DNA of 64,000 nucleotides from Prevotella pallens ATCC 700821 (lineage in GTDB: Bacteria > Bacteroidota > Bacteroidia > Bacteroidales > Bacteroidaceae), in NCBI RefSeq assembly GCF_000220255.1, contig NZ_GL982514.1, positions 181,150-245,149 on the forward strand, in the 5' to 3' direction. The notes below the pieces were generated by a model. It did no database searches. It had not been told where the DNA came from and was given only the letters and a program-made list of their open reading frames with translations. Position numbers and translations under genes: made by a program. Below are positions 44,336-53,991 of this stretch, piece after piece. The number at the start of each line of letters is the position of its first letter. Position 1 is the stretch's first letter.

Positions 44336-45205
44336 ATGAACGCCACCGAAATACTCAGTAGGGTGAGAAAGATAGAGATTAAGACACGCCGTCTTAGTCA
44401 GAACATCTTCGCAGGACAATACCATTCAGCCTTTAAAGGACGAGGTATGGCCTTCTCAGAGGTGCGCGAATACCAGTACGGCGACGATGTTCGCGACATC
44501 GATTGGAACGTTACGGCACGCTTTCATAAACCTTTTGTGAAAGTGTTTGAAGAAGAACGAGAACTCACCGTTATGCTTCTTATAGACGTAAGTGGGTCGT
44601 TAGACTTCGGAACAACGCAACGAACAAAAAGAGATATGGCAACCGAAATAGCTGCAACACTCGCTTTTTCAGCCATACAGAATAACGATAAGATAGGCGT
44701 AATATTCTTTTCGGACCGCATAGAGAAGTATATAGCACCCAAAAAAGGACGAAAACACATTCTATATATCATACGCGAGATGCTCAATTTTGAGCCCGAA
44801 AGCAAAAAAACCGATATTAATGCCGCCTTAGAGTTCCTTACTCGTGTGGTAAAACACACCTGTACGGCATTCGTTTTGAGCGACTTTTATGTGCGATCCG
44901 ACTTCGAACACGTGCTCCAAATAGCCAATCGGAAACACGATGTAATAGCTGTGCAGGTGTACGATAGGCGTGCTAAGGAACTACCAAACGTAGGATTAAT
45001 GAAGGTTTGCGATGCTGAAACAGGCCACGAAATGCTTGTTGATACCAGCAGCGCTAAGCTTCGGAATGCCTATAAAGCCAATTGGAACAAGCTACAATGC
45101 CAATTGCAAGCTATATTTACAAAGACAAACGTAGACAATATATCTGTTGCAACAAACGATGACTACGTTAAAAAACTAATGATACTGTTTGCTCAACGAA
45201 GCTAA
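44336..45205 (+). CDS. DUF58 protein of the Bat operon
   Basis: The 289 residues have the DUF58 signature GRGMAFSEVREYQYGDDVRDIDWNVTARF (seen as consecutive short motifs at about 42-70). A VWA-like fold follows, with a MIDAS-type DVSGSLDFG near 84. There is no membrane segment. It always accompanies MoxR ATPases and probably binds the MoxR hexamer. The stop overlaps the next start by one base. Confidence 0.93.
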   Translation: MNATEILSRVRKIEIKTRRLSQNIFAGQYHSAFKGRGMAFSEVREYQYGDDVRDIDWNVTARFHKPFVKVFEEERELTVMLLIDVSGSLDFGTTQRTKRDMATEIAATLAFSAIQNNDKIGVIFFSDRIEKYIAPKKGRKHILYIIREMLNFEPESKKTDINAALEFLTRVVKHTCTAFVLSDFYVRSDFEHVLQIANRKHDVIAVQVYDRRAKELPNVGLMKVCDAETGHEMLVDTSSAKLRNAYKANWNKLQCQLQAIFTKTNVDNISVATNDDYVKKLMILFAQRS

Positions 45206-46272
45206 TGAAGAAGTTTTTAGCAACCATAACCATAGCTCTATTAGCTATAACAGCCACTGCACAAGTGTGCGTGAACGCCTCTTTGGATTCAACAAAGATA
45301 CTTATAGGCGAACGAACCCATTGGTACATCACCGTAGATGCGCCAAAAGGAGCACGAGTGGCATACCAACACTTTGCCGATACCACCAATGTGCCACACG
45401 GAATAGAGGTTATGGAACAACGCATAGATACTACGCACAACGGCAATGCGTATACCTTAACATTCAAACGAACGCTTACCGCATGGGACGCTCGGCACTA
45501 CAACCTGCCAGCTGTTACCATACAGGTAGACGGAAAGAACTATACTACAAACAAACTCGCCTTTAATGTAACGCAAAGTAAGGTAGATACAGCTGCAACA
45601 GCACCAGCAAAACCAGCCGATGGGGTGCAAAAACCACCTTTCTTGCTAAGCGAATGGTTGCCCTATATAGCTCTTTGTGTGCTCGCTTTGGTGCTTCTGA
45701 TAGTAGCATACACCATACATCGCAGGCTGAAAAGCAAGAAACCATTGGCAAAACCACGCCAACAAATGCGCAATTTGCTGCCACACGAGAAGGCTATGCA
45801 AGCCATAGAACAGGTGAAAACGCAATATAACAATAGCGAAAATCCCGATCAGAAGGCTTATTACACAGCACTTACCGATGTGTTACGACAGTATTTGGAA
45901 GACCGTTTTGGCATAAAAGCGAAGGAAATGACGTCTGCCGACATAGTAGAAACACTTCGACAGAAAAGCAATAACGAAACAAATGCCGAACTAGAACAGG
46001 TGTTTGCCACTGCCGACTTGGTGAAATTTGCTAAGTATTCTACACAAAACAACGAAAAGAACTACTATCTTGGAAACGTGGTAGACTATATAGAAGAAAC
46101 CAAAAACGGCTATCAGCCACCGAAAACGCCACAACCTACCGATACCGAAACGGAGGAAAAGCGCAACCAACGCATACGCAACATACTACGTTGGTGTAAG
46201 TATGGTGCCATAATAGCCGCCATAGCGTGTGCCACTATCGCCGTATGGGGCATCGCAGAATTGTTGAATTAA
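45205..46272 (+). CDS. Bat operon membrane protein (BatD-like beta domain)
   Basis: The 355 residues include a signal peptide (FLATITIALLAITATAQ), then a periplasmic beta-domain (about 20-130, with STKILIGERTHWYITVDAP, similar to the first strands of BatD). One helix (YIALCVLALVLLIVAYTIH, near 150-170) is followed by a cytoplasmic helical region (HEKAMQAIEQVKTQY, then LRQYLEDRFGIKAKEMTS, as in DUF4381-type proteins) and a last C-terminal helix. It sits between DUF58 and BatA, as in other Bacteroidetes. Role inferred from context only. Confidence 0.8.
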   Translation: MKKFLATITIALLAITATAQVCVNASLDSTKILIGERTHWYITVDAPKGARVAYQHFADTTNVPHGIEVMEQRIDTTHNGNAYTLTFKRTLTAWDARHYNLPAVTIQVDGKNYTTNKLAFNVTQSKVDTAATAPAKPADGVQKPPFLLSEWLPYIALCVLALVLLIVAYTIHRRLKSKKPLAKPRQQMRNLLPHEKAMQAIEQVKTQYNNSENPDQKAYYTALTDVLRQYLEDRFGIKAKEMTSADIVETLRQKSNNETNAELEQVFATADLVKFAKYSTQNNEKNYYLGNVVDYIEETKNGYQPPKTPQPTDTETEEKRNQRIRNILRWCKYGAIIAAIACATIAVWGIAELLN

Positions 46273-46289
46273 AAAACGTAAAAAGCAAA

Positions 46290-47258
46290 ATGGAATTTGC
46301 AAACAAAGAATACTTATTGCTGCTTTTGCTCCTTATACCTTATATAATATGGTATTTCTTGTATCGAAAAAAGAGTGAACCCACAATGAGAATGAGCAAT
46401 ACGTTCACCTTTCAGCACACTCCGAGAAGCTGGAAGGTGCGTTTAGCACATCTGCCAATGCTTTTACGCTGCGTGGTTTACGCTCTAATAGTGGTGGTTT
46501 TGGCTCGTCCGCAAACCAATAACCCCATCGATAACGAACAGGTAGAGGGTATTAACATTATGTTAGCCCTCGATGTATCTGCCAGTATGCTATCCGATGA
46601 TGTTGAACCCAACCGCATTGAAGCCGCAAAAGCCGTAGCGAGAGAGTTCATTAGCTCGCGTCCAAACGACAATATAGGGCTTACTATCTTTGCAGGAGAG
46701 GCATTTACACAGTGCCCAATGACCACCGATCACACATCGTTGCTTAATCTTTTGGGTGCAGTAAGGGGCGATTTGTCTACAACAGGACTCATTCAAGATG
46801 GTACTGCTATAGGTATGGGACTGGCAAATGCCGTTGGACGTCTTAAAAACGTGAAGGGAAAAAGCAAAGTAGTGATACTTTTAACAGACGGAAGCAACAA
46901 TGTGGGCGACATATCGCCACTAACTGCTGCTGCAATAGCTAAGAAATTTGGTATTCGTGTGTACACCATCGGACTTGGAACAGATGGAAAAGATGCACAA
47001 GGACACCTGGTTGGCGATATAGATTATAAGACTTTGCAGAACATTGCTATACAAACCGATGGCGAATTCTACCGTGCGCAAAGCAGAAACGAACTCTCTC
47101 AGATATACAAAGATATAGATAAGTTAGAGAAAACAAGGCTCGATGCAAAATCGTATGGTAGGCGATACGAAGCCTATATGCCATTTGCTATGTTGGCATT
47201 GCTGGTGTTCTTTGTAGAAATAGTGCTGAGAATAACAGTGTTTAAACGCATTCCTTAA
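46290..47258 (+). CDS. batA: BatA, VWA-domain membrane protein
   Basis: The ATG at 46290 (MEFANKEYLLLLLLLIPYI) gives 322 residues; a reading frame beginning at 46227 would overlap the previous gene by 46 bp. Two N-terminal helices flank a short cytoplasmic loop, then a periplasmic VWA domain with MIDAS DVSASMLSDDVEPNR, LTDGSNNVGD and GEAFTQCPMTTD, then a C-terminal helix (YMPFAMLALLVFFVEIVL). BatA is a membrane partner in aerotolerance. The downstream gap to batB carries a 22-bp array. Confidence 0.93.
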   Translation: MEFANKEYLLLLLLLIPYIIWYFLYRKKSEPTMRMSNTFTFQHTPRSWKVRLAHLPMLLRCVVYALIVVVLARPQTNNPIDNEQVEGINIMLALDVSASMLSDDVEPNRIEAAKAVAREFISSRPNDNIGLTIFAGEAFTQCPMTTDHTSLLNLLGAVRGDLSTTGLIQDGTAIGMGLANAVGRLKNVKGKSKVVILLTDGSNNVGDISPLTAAAIAKKFGIRVYTIGLGTDGKDAQGHLVGDIDYKTLQNIAIQTDGEFYRAQSRNELSQIYKDIDKLEKTRLDAKSYGRRYEAYMPFAMLALLVFFVEIVLRITVFKRIP

Positions 47259-47349
47259 CAAACAAAATGTGTTCAGAGAAAAAGAAAATATTAGTAGTAA
47301 AGTATATGAATAATAGTTCTGAAGAACAATAACAATAGTTCCGAAAAGT

Positions 47350-47408
47350 AAAAGTGGTACTTTTGTAATGCAAAAAGGGTACTTTTACAATGCAAAAAGG
47401 GTACTTTT
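47350..47408. repeat. 22-bp phased array, three units, inside the bat operon
   Basis: Cores AAAAGTGGTACTTTT and twice AAAAAGGGTACTTTT have spacers GTAATGC and ACAATGC. The variable part (GGTAC) is nearly palindromic, unlike the other arrays. Confidence 0.85.
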
Positions 47409-47453
47409 ACAATGTAAGAATTATGGTTCCAACGAACAAGAAATATAGAAAGA

Positions 47454-48476
47454 ATGTTCAGATTTGCTAATCCTACATACTTATGGCTACTTTTGCTGAT
47501 ACCATTATTAGCAATAGTCTACCACGTTTGGGCTTTAAAGCGCCGCAAACGTATGGACCGTTTTGGCGATAAAGAACTGCTTCGGCAACTCGTTCCTGGC
47601 TATTCTAAATATCGACCATTACTAAAATTCTATGTTATGGAGGTAGCTTTGGCACTCATTGTGGTTATTGTGGCACGTCCGCAGATGGGAACTAAGCTAT
47701 CGAAAGATAAGCGCGAGGGCATAGAAGCTATGATAGCAATGGACATAAGCAACTCTATGTTAGCCGAAGACGTAGCTCCTTCACGATTAGAACGGAGCAA
47801 ACGACTGGTAGAAGACCTATTAAACCGTTTCACAAACGATAAAATTGGACTCGTAGTATTTGCTGGTGATGCCTTCGTACAACTACCAATCACGTCCGAT
47901 TACGTATCAGCGAAAATGTTTTTAGATAACATTAGTCCATCGTTAATAGGCACACAAGGCACCGATATAGGTAAAGCTATCGACCTTTCTATGCATAGTT
48001 TCGCACAAAACAGCAAGTTTGGTAAAGCCATTATCATTATAACCGATGGCGAAAATCACGAAGGTGGAGCCGAAGAAATGGCACGAAAGGCACAACAAGC
48101 TGGCATACGTGTGTTTGTTCTCGGCATAGGTTCTACACAAGGAGCACCCATTCCAATGGGAAATGGTAGCTATTTGCAAGATAAAAATGGTGGAACTGTA
48201 ATGACAAAGCTCAACGAAGACATGTGTAAAAAGCTTGCCGAGGCAGGGAAAGGTATGTATATACACGTTGATAACACTACTGGAGCAGAACAAATGCTCG
48301 ACAACGAGATAGCAAAAATGCAACACGGCGAAATAGAAAGTGTATCATATAGCGACTATGCAGAACAGTTTCCAGCCATAGCAGCTATTGTTTTGCTGTT
48401 GCTAATAGCCGAAGCTCTGATAATGGAACGCCAAAATTTGCTGTTCAATCGTATAAATTTGTTTACAAAAAAATAA
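47454..48476 (+). CDS. batB: BatB, VWA-domain membrane protein
   Basis: The 340 residues are homologous to BatA: two N-terminal helices (YLWLLLLIPLLAIVYHVWAL, VMEVALALIVVIVARP), a VWA domain with MIDAS DISNSMLAEDVAPSR, VFAGDAFVQLPIT and ITDGENHEGG, and a C-terminal helix (FPAIAAIVLLLLIAEALIM). It is a membrane component of the aerotolerance complex. batC starts on the base after its stop codon. Confidence 0.93.
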   Translation: MFRFANPTYLWLLLLIPLLAIVYHVWALKRRKRMDRFGDKELLRQLVPGYSKYRPLLKFYVMEVALALIVVIVARPQMGTKLSKDKREGIEAMIAMDISNSMLAEDVAPSRLERSKRLVEDLLNRFTNDKIGLVVFAGDAFVQLPITSDYVSAKMFLDNISPSLIGTQGTDIGKAIDLSMHSFAQNSKFGKAIIIITDGENHEGGAEEMARKAQQAGIRVFVLGIGSTQGAPIPMGNGSYLQDKNGGTVMTKLNEDMCKKLAEAGKGMYIHVDNTTGAEQMLDNEIAKMQHGEIESVSYSDYAEQFPAIAAIVLLLLIAEALIMERQNLLFNRINLFTKK

Positions 48477-49154
48477 ATGAATAGAAGACTATACATATTG
48501 CTTTGTCTAGCTTTTGCCATACTTACAGCAACAGCACAGACCGATAGGCAATACATAAGAAGGGGTAACGCAGCCTTTGCAACCAAAAAATACGGGGTGG
48601 CAGAGGTGAATTTTCGCAAAGCTCTTGCCGCTAATGCACACAATGCAATAGCTGCTTACAACTTAGGTTGTGCCATGCAGGCACAGCACAAAGACTCTTT
48701 GGCTCTGCAAAACTATACCTTAGCCACGAAAAACGAAACCAATAAGGCACGTCTTTCTAGTGCTTTCCATAATATGGGAACTGTGTATCAGGCTAAGAAA
48801 AACTACCAAAAAGCTATAGAAGCATACAAAAACGCATTGCGAAACAACCCACACCATGCCAATGCACGCTACAATTTAACACAGTGTATGCACCTTCTGA
48901 AGAAACAACAACAGCAGCAAAAGCAGAACAAACAACAGCAGAAGAACAATAAAAACAATAAAGACAAGAACAAAAATAAAGATAACAATAAGCAAAAGAA
49001 TAGTCAAAACAAACCGAAACCGGAACAAGGAATGAGCAAAGACAATGCCGAGCAAATGCTAAATGCAGCAATGCAAGAAGAAAAAGCAACGCAAGAACGT
49101 CTTAAAAAATATATGCAACAACCCCAAAGTAGGCATTTGGATAAGAATTGGTAA
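48477..49154 (+). CDS. batC: BatC, TPR protein
   Basis: The 225 residues begin with a signal peptide (LYILLCLAFAILTATAQ). About three TPR repeats follow (QYIRRGNAAFATKKYGVAEVNFRKAL, AIAAYNLGCAMQAQHK, AFHNMGTVYQAKKNYQKAIEAYKNAL). A striking low-complexity Q/K/N/D tail (about 140-180) comes next, and then a short basic end. The tail is typical of BatC in this group. It is a periplasmic protein-protein scaffold of the Bat system. Confidence 0.9.
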   Translation: MNRRLYILLCLAFAILTATAQTDRQYIRRGNAAFATKKYGVAEVNFRKALAANAHNAIAAYNLGCAMQAQHKDSLALQNYTLATKNETNKARLSSAFHNMGTVYQAKKNYQKAIEAYKNALRNNPHHANARYNLTQCMHLLKKQQQQQKQNKQQQKNNKNNKDKNKNKDNNKQKNSQNKPKPEQGMSKDNAEQMLNAAMQEEKATQERLKKYMQQPQSRHLDKNW

Positions 49155-49160
49155 CGCTTT

Positions 49161-51737
49161 ATGAAACGATATATTAACATACTGCTACTTGTTTTGCTAC
49201 CTTTTACAGCGTTAGCACAGCACATTCGTGTGTTGGCACCACGCCAAGTGGAGGTTGGAGAGCAGTTTCAAATAGAGTATATTATATACACCGACAATGT
49301 AGAAGGACTAAAATTAGGCAAGATGCCTACTGGTGTTGAACTCTTAGCAGGACCTTATTATACCTCGCAACGCAATCTACAGATGGTGAATGGCCACATG
49401 AATAGCAACTCATCAGAGTCGTATACCTACGTATTTATGGCAACAAAGCGAGGCAATTTCAACATTCCGCCAGCCAAAATTATAGTGAATGGACAACATT
49501 TAGCGTCTACTCCCGTTAAAATAACCGCCTCTGGAAATGCCAATATAAACCGTTCTGCACAGATAAATGGTAGCGCAAGAGCCGATATAAGTGCTGTACG
49601 ACCCGAGAGCAGAGTACCTACAGGCAAAGATTTGTTCGTAAAAGTAACTGCAAACAAGCGTACTGTGCACGAACAAGAACCAGTATTGCTTACCTATAAG
49701 GTGTATACAAACGTGAATTTGATACGTATGGCAGGCAAAATGCCCGATATAAAAGGCTCGCATGTACAGGAAATTCCATTGCCACAACAGAAAACTTTCC
49801 GCACCGAAAAGCTGAATGGGCGCACCTATCACACCACTACGTGGAGCCAATATGTGGTTTATCCGCAAATAACAGGTAAGCTACGAATACCATCTGTTAC
49901 CTTTACGGGAGTGGTAAGACCTACTTTAGACGACTTCGATCCATTTGCTTTTATGAACGATGGTGGCGATATTCCACGACAATTACAGGCAGAAGGGCTT
50001 ACCATAGATGTTGTACCATTGCCACAAAAACCAGCTAACTTCTCTGGAGCAGTGGGAAAACTCAGTATGACAGCACAGTTAAGTAAGAGCAATATTAAGG
50101 AAGGCGACCCCATAAACCTACGTGTTGTAATAGCAGGAATAGGCAATTTGAAACTTATGCGACAACCTATTGTGAAGTTTCCTAATGGTTTTGACGTGTA
50201 CGATTCTAAGCAAACAGACAAGACCCACCTTACTTCGAATGGCGTAGAAGGTAGTATGGTGTACGATTTTTTGGCTGTTCCACGTAAGCAAGGTAAGTAT
50301 ACTGTGCCACCAGTTAGCTTTGTTTACTTCGATACAACCACCAATTCGTATAAAACTCTCACCACTCAAGCCTTCCAAATAAGTGTGGCTAAGGGCGATG
50401 GAACCACACAAAGCGTTGAGGCTTTCACCGGAAATACAAAGCAAGACATACACGGATTGAAAACGAAAGAGACCGATATGCTGGCAGAAACCAACTTCTT
50501 TAACTCGTGGGGCTATTGGATTGTGTTGCTGTTAATACTCGGAGGCTTTGTAGGAGCACTTGTAATGCTTCGCAAACGTGCCAATATTAAAGGCGATATA
50601 GCCCGACTTAAAGGCAAAAATGCTGAGCGTGTGGCACTGAATAGGCTGCATAAAGCAAACGTTTTCATGGAAATGCACAAGGCAGAAGACTTCTATGACG
50701 AAAACTTAAAGGCTCTTTGGGGATATGTTAGCGACAAATTAACTGTGCCAGTAGAGCAACTTTCGCGCGAAAATATAAAAGAAAAGTTTGCTGAACTCGG
50801 CATAGATGGAAGCGTAATTGATAAGTTTATAGAAGCATTAGACGAGTGTGAGTTCCAGCGTTATGCCCCTGGCGACGAGCAAGGGAATATGTCTCTCACC
50901 TACGATGCGGCTGTTAAAGCCATTACTGATATAGAAGAAGCAATGAGAAACCAACGCAACAATACCAGTAAGAAGGCAAATGGCAAATCCTTTTTACTAT
51001 TATTCGCCATAGTTATAGCCCTTTCGGCTATTGCGCTACGTGCCTCTGCTAACACCTTAGATATGGCTGCAAAGGCTTATAATAAGGCTAATTATGCCGA
51101 AGCTATACGCATTTACAAACAATTAATAAAGCAAAAGCCGTCGGCTATACTCTATTATAATTTGGGAAATGCCTATTATCGCAACAACGAAGTTACCCAA
51201 GCTATTATTGCTTACGAGCGTTCGCTGAAGTTAGTTCCTAGCGATGAGGACGCAAGATACAACTTACAGTTAGCTCAATCTAAGACTATTGATAGGCTAT
51301 CGCCCGAGTCCGACCTCTTTCTTACACGGTGGTTGCACGCCATAGTCTATTCTTTTAGCATTGATACGTGGGCTATTATAAGTTTATTGGTACTCTTGTG
51401 CAGCCTGTCGTTTATGCTATTATACTTCTTAGCTGTAGATGTTAAACGCCGTAAAATAGGGTTCTTCTCTGCTTTATCGTTCCTTTTGCTATTTATGTTC
51501 AGCTTCTCTTTTGCTAAAATACAGCAAAATGAAAAACGAAATACCAACCAAGCTGTAATTGTTGCCTCTATTGCTACTGTGAAAGCAACACCCGATGCCA
51601 AGGGCGAAAACGCTGTTACACTGCACGAAGGTACGAAAGTAGATATAGTAGATAGTAGCATTAGTGGGTGGAAAGGCATACGCTTGCCCGACAATACTAC
51701 TGGCTGGATACCCACAAACCAGTTAGAAGAAATATAG
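49161..51737 (+). CDS. batD: BatD-BatE fusion protein
   Basis: The 858 residues combine two Bat components. Residues about 1-590 are BatD: signal peptide, repeated Ig-like beta domains (PRQVEVGEQFQIEYIIY, VPTGKDLFVKVTANKRTVHEQEPV, DFLAVPRKQGKYTVPPV), one membrane helix (YWIVLLLILGGFVGALVML, near 450) and a cytoplasmic helical part. Residues about 620-858 are BatE: a hydrophobic segment, TPRs (AYNKANYAEAIRIYKQLI, YYNLGNAYYRNNEVTQAI), two helices and a C-terminal SH3-like domain (VKATPDAKGENAVTLHEGTK). The two are often separate genes, so this is a fusion. Confidence 0.9.
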   Translation: MKRYINILLLVLLPFTALAQHIRVLAPRQVEVGEQFQIEYIIYTDNVEGLKLGKMPTGVELLAGPYYTSQRNLQMVNGHMNSNSSESYTYVFMATKRGNFNIPPAKIIVNGQHLASTPVKITASGNANINRSAQINGSARADISAVRPESRVPTGKDLFVKVTANKRTVHEQEPVLLTYKVYTNVNLIRMAGKMPDIKGSHVQEIPLPQQKTFRTEKLNGRTYHTTTWSQYVVYPQITGKLRIPSVTFTGVVRPTLDDFDPFAFMNDGGDIPRQLQAEGLTIDVVPLPQKPANFSGAVGKLSMTAQLSKSNIKEGDPINLRVVIAGIGNLKLMRQPIVKFPNGFDVYDSKQTDKTHLTSNGVEGSMVYDFLAVPRKQGKYTVPPVSFVYFDTTTNSYKTLTTQAFQISVAKGDGTTQSVEAFTGNTKQDIHGLKTKETDMLAETNFFNSWGYWIVLLLILGGFVGALVMLRKRANIKGDIARLKGKNAERVALNRLHKANVFMEMHKAEDFYDENLKALWGYVSDKLTVPVEQLSRENIKEKFAELGIDGSVIDKFIEALDECEFQRYAPGDEQGNMSLTYDAAVKAITDIEEAMRNQRNNTSKKANGKSFLLLFAIVIALSAIALRASANTLDMAAKAYNKANYAEAIRIYKQLIKQKPSAILYYNLGNAYYRNNEVTQAIIAYERSLKLVPSDEDARYNLQLAQSKTIDRLSPESDLFLTRWLHAIVYSFSIDTWAIISLLVLLCSLSFMLLYFLAVDVKRRKIGFFSALSFLLLFMFSFSFAKIQQNEKRNTNQAVIVASIATVKATPDAKGENAVTLHEGTKVDIVDSSISGWKGIRLPDNTTGWIPTNQLEEI

Positions 51738-51751
51738 AAAACTATGCTCTG

Positions 51752-52453
51752 ATGGATTTTTCTTCACTTCTTGAATACGACAAAACCTTGTTGTTGGCTT
51801 TCAACAACAACCATAATATGTTCTTAGACCACGTTGTGCTGGTGTTTACATCGGGCTATACGTGGATACCGCTCTATGTTTCGTTGTTCTATCTTATTGT
51901 TAAAAACAACGAAAAATGGGGACGCATTCTCCTTATAATGGGCTCCTTAGCTTTGTGTATGCTTATTTCAAACGCTGGAAACGGCGGTTTTGTGAAACCA
52001 TACATAGCCCGACTACGTCCATCGTCCGACCCTTTGCTTGCGCATACCCTCTTTTTGGTGAACGGTTATGCCCCCTCTGGCTTCAGTTTCTTCTCTGCTC
52101 ACGCCTGTAATGCCTTCTCTGTGGCAGTGTTTTTTATGTATTTAGTGCGCAGCCGCCTACTTTCCATCTTCCTTTTGGTATGGGCTTTCATCGTTGTATG
52201 GACTCGTTTGTATCTCGGTGTGCACTATCCGTCCGACATTTTCGTGGGTATGGTGGCAGGAACACTCAATGCAAGCTTGTGTTACCTTATATATAAACGA
52301 ATAGAACGCCATGTAGCACCCCTCTCAACCTATAGAACCAAACAGTTTACACGAACTGGTTACGAGGTAAAAGACATAGATGTGGTGCTCTGTACAATAG
52401 TGTTTACTTGCATTTATTGCATAATTAGAGGCGTAATAGAGATAGGATTATAA
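51752..52453 (+). CDS. PAP2-family membrane phosphatase
   Basis: The ATG at 51752 (MDFSSLLEYDKTLLLAFNNN) gives 233 residues and avoids overlap with BatD. Five or six membrane helices carry the three PAP2 motifs: KPYIARLRPSSD, PSGFSFFSAHACNAF and RLYLGVHYPSDIFVG. It probably dephosphorylates undecaprenyl pyrophosphate or phosphatidyl lipids on the periplasmic face. It starts 14 nt after batD and 11 nt before queA, so it belongs to the same transcript. Confidence 0.92.
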   Translation: MDFSSLLEYDKTLLLAFNNNHNMFLDHVVLVFTSGYTWIPLYVSLFYLIVKNNEKWGRILLIMGSLALCMLISNAGNGGFVKPYIARLRPSSDPLLAHTLFLVNGYAPSGFSFFSAHACNAFSVAVFFMYLVRSRLLSIFLLVWAFIVVWTRLYLGVHYPSDIFVGMVAGTLNASLCYLIYKRIERHVAPLSTYRTKQFTRTGYEVKDIDVVLCTIVFTCIYCIIRGVIEIGL

Positions 52454-52464
52454 AATAAAAACAA

Positions 52465-53739
52465 ATGTTAGAAGATACAAAACATATAAAAATATCGGAC
52501 TACGACTACCCTTTGCCCGACGAACGTATTGCTAAATTTCCACTTTCTAAGCGCGATCACAGCAAACTTTTGCTATATAAGCACGGAGAAGTGGGCGAAG
52601 ACGTGTTCTGCAACCTACCTAAATATTTGCCCCAAAACGCACTTATGGTGTTCAACAACACCAGAGTTATTCAGGCACGTATGCACTTTAGAAAAGAAAC
52701 AGGAGCATTAATAGAAATTTTTTTAATGGAACCTGCACAGCCAACAGACTACGAACAAATGTTCCAAACCAACCAACAATGTTCGTGGCTCTGTATGATT
52801 GGAAACCTAAAAAAGTGGAAAGAGGGCACACTAAAGCGGGCATTCCAAATAAACGGACACGATTTAGTGCTAACGGCTACCGTAAATCGCACTAAAACAA
52901 ATGCAGCTGTTGCTGGTGGAACCAACCATTGGGTAGACTTTGTATGGGACAATTGCCACGTAACATTTGCCGAAATATTAGAAGCTGTGGGCGAATTGCC
53001 AATACCACCTTACCTAAATAGAGAGACGGAAGAGAGCGATAAGCAAACCTATCAAACCGTTTATTCAAAGGTAAAAGGGTCTGTAGCCGCACCAACAGCG
53101 GGCTTACACTTCACCCAAAATGTGCTGCACAACATAGATAAAGCTGGTATAACACGCGACGAACTTACATTACACGTAGGCGCAGGAACGTTTAAGCCTG
53201 TGAAAAGCAGCGAGATAGAAGGACACAATATGCACTCCGAATATGTGGTAGTGCACCGACACACCATAGAAAACTTGCTTTCGCACAACTGTAAAGCCAT
53301 TGCTGTGGGAACAACAAGCGTGCGAACATTAGAAAGTCTTTACTATATGGGGGTGAAATTGGAACGCAATTCAAACGCCACCGAAGACGAATTGCACGTT
53401 GAACAGTGGGAACCATACGAACAAGAACACAACTCTAACGGACTTATATTGGTAAATGGAACACCCGTTAGCGTGGAACGTGCACTGCAAAACCTGCTGT
53501 CGTACTTAGACAACAACGGCTTAACGGCACTGCATACAAGCACTCAGATAATTATAGCACCCGGATTTACCTACAAAATAGTGCAAATGCTTGTAACCAA
53601 CTTCCATCAACCACAATCCACACTCTTGCTTTTGGTAAGCGCATTCTTAGGAGGCAACTGGCGCAAAGTGTACAACTATGCACTCGAAAACAACTTCCGC
53701 TTCCTGAGTTATGGCGATAGCAGCCTCCTCATACCATAG
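52465..53739 (+). CDS. queA: tRNA preQ1 S-adenosylmethionine ribosyltransferase-isomerase
   Basis: The 424 residues convert preQ1 at tRNA position 34 to epoxyqueuosine using the ribosyl part of S-adenosylmethionine. Visible QueA features are YDYPLPDERIAKFPLSKRDHSKLL at the N-terminus (as consecutive motifs), VFNNTRVIQARM, GELPIPPYLNR, VAAPTAGLHFT, TLHVGAGTFKPV and IVQMLVTNFHQPQSTLLLLVSAF. The length is slightly above the usual ~350 owing to an insert at about 85-135. It is the last gene of the bat-PAP2 run, followed by a 22-bp array. Confidence 0.94.
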   Translation: MLEDTKHIKISDYDYPLPDERIAKFPLSKRDHSKLLLYKHGEVGEDVFCNLPKYLPQNALMVFNNTRVIQARMHFRKETGALIEIFLMEPAQPTDYEQMFQTNQQCSWLCMIGNLKKWKEGTLKRAFQINGHDLVLTATVNRTKTNAAVAGGTNHWVDFVWDNCHVTFAEILEAVGELPIPPYLNRETEESDKQTYQTVYSKVKGSVAAPTAGLHFTQNVLHNIDKAGITRDELTLHVGAGTFKPVKSSEIEGHNMHSEYVVVHRHTIENLLSHNCKAIAVGTTSVRTLESLYYMGVKLERNSNATEDELHVEQWEPYEQEHNSNGLILVNGTPVSVERALQNLLSYLDNNGLTALHTSTQIIIAPGFTYKIVQMLVTNFHQPQSTLLLLVSAFLGGNWRKVYNYALENNFRFLSYGDSSLLIP

Positions 53740-53839
53740 CCTAAACAATGGCAAAACATAGAGGCAGCGTTGTTAAAAACATAGTGCCAAAAACAAGTAT
53801 GTAATTGTCTGTTAATAAGAAGGTTACAAAGCACTCTGC

Positions 53840-53920
53840 AAAAACCCCCTTTTTGGCTTGCAAAAACCCCCTTTTTGGTTCGCAAAAACATAGTTTTTGC
53901 AACGTAAAAACCCCCTTTTT
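53840..53920. repeat. 22-bp phased array, four units
   Basis: Cores A5-C5-T5 twice, AAAAACATAGTTTTT and A5-C5-T5 have spacers GGCTTGC, GGTTCGC and GCAACGT, exactly every 22 bp. It lies between queA and the Smr gene. Confidence 0.9.
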
Positions 53921-53991
53921 GCAAAGCCAAATATAAGCAATAGCCTTTTGTAAACAGATATAACAGTAATAGAAACATAAAAACATAGAAT

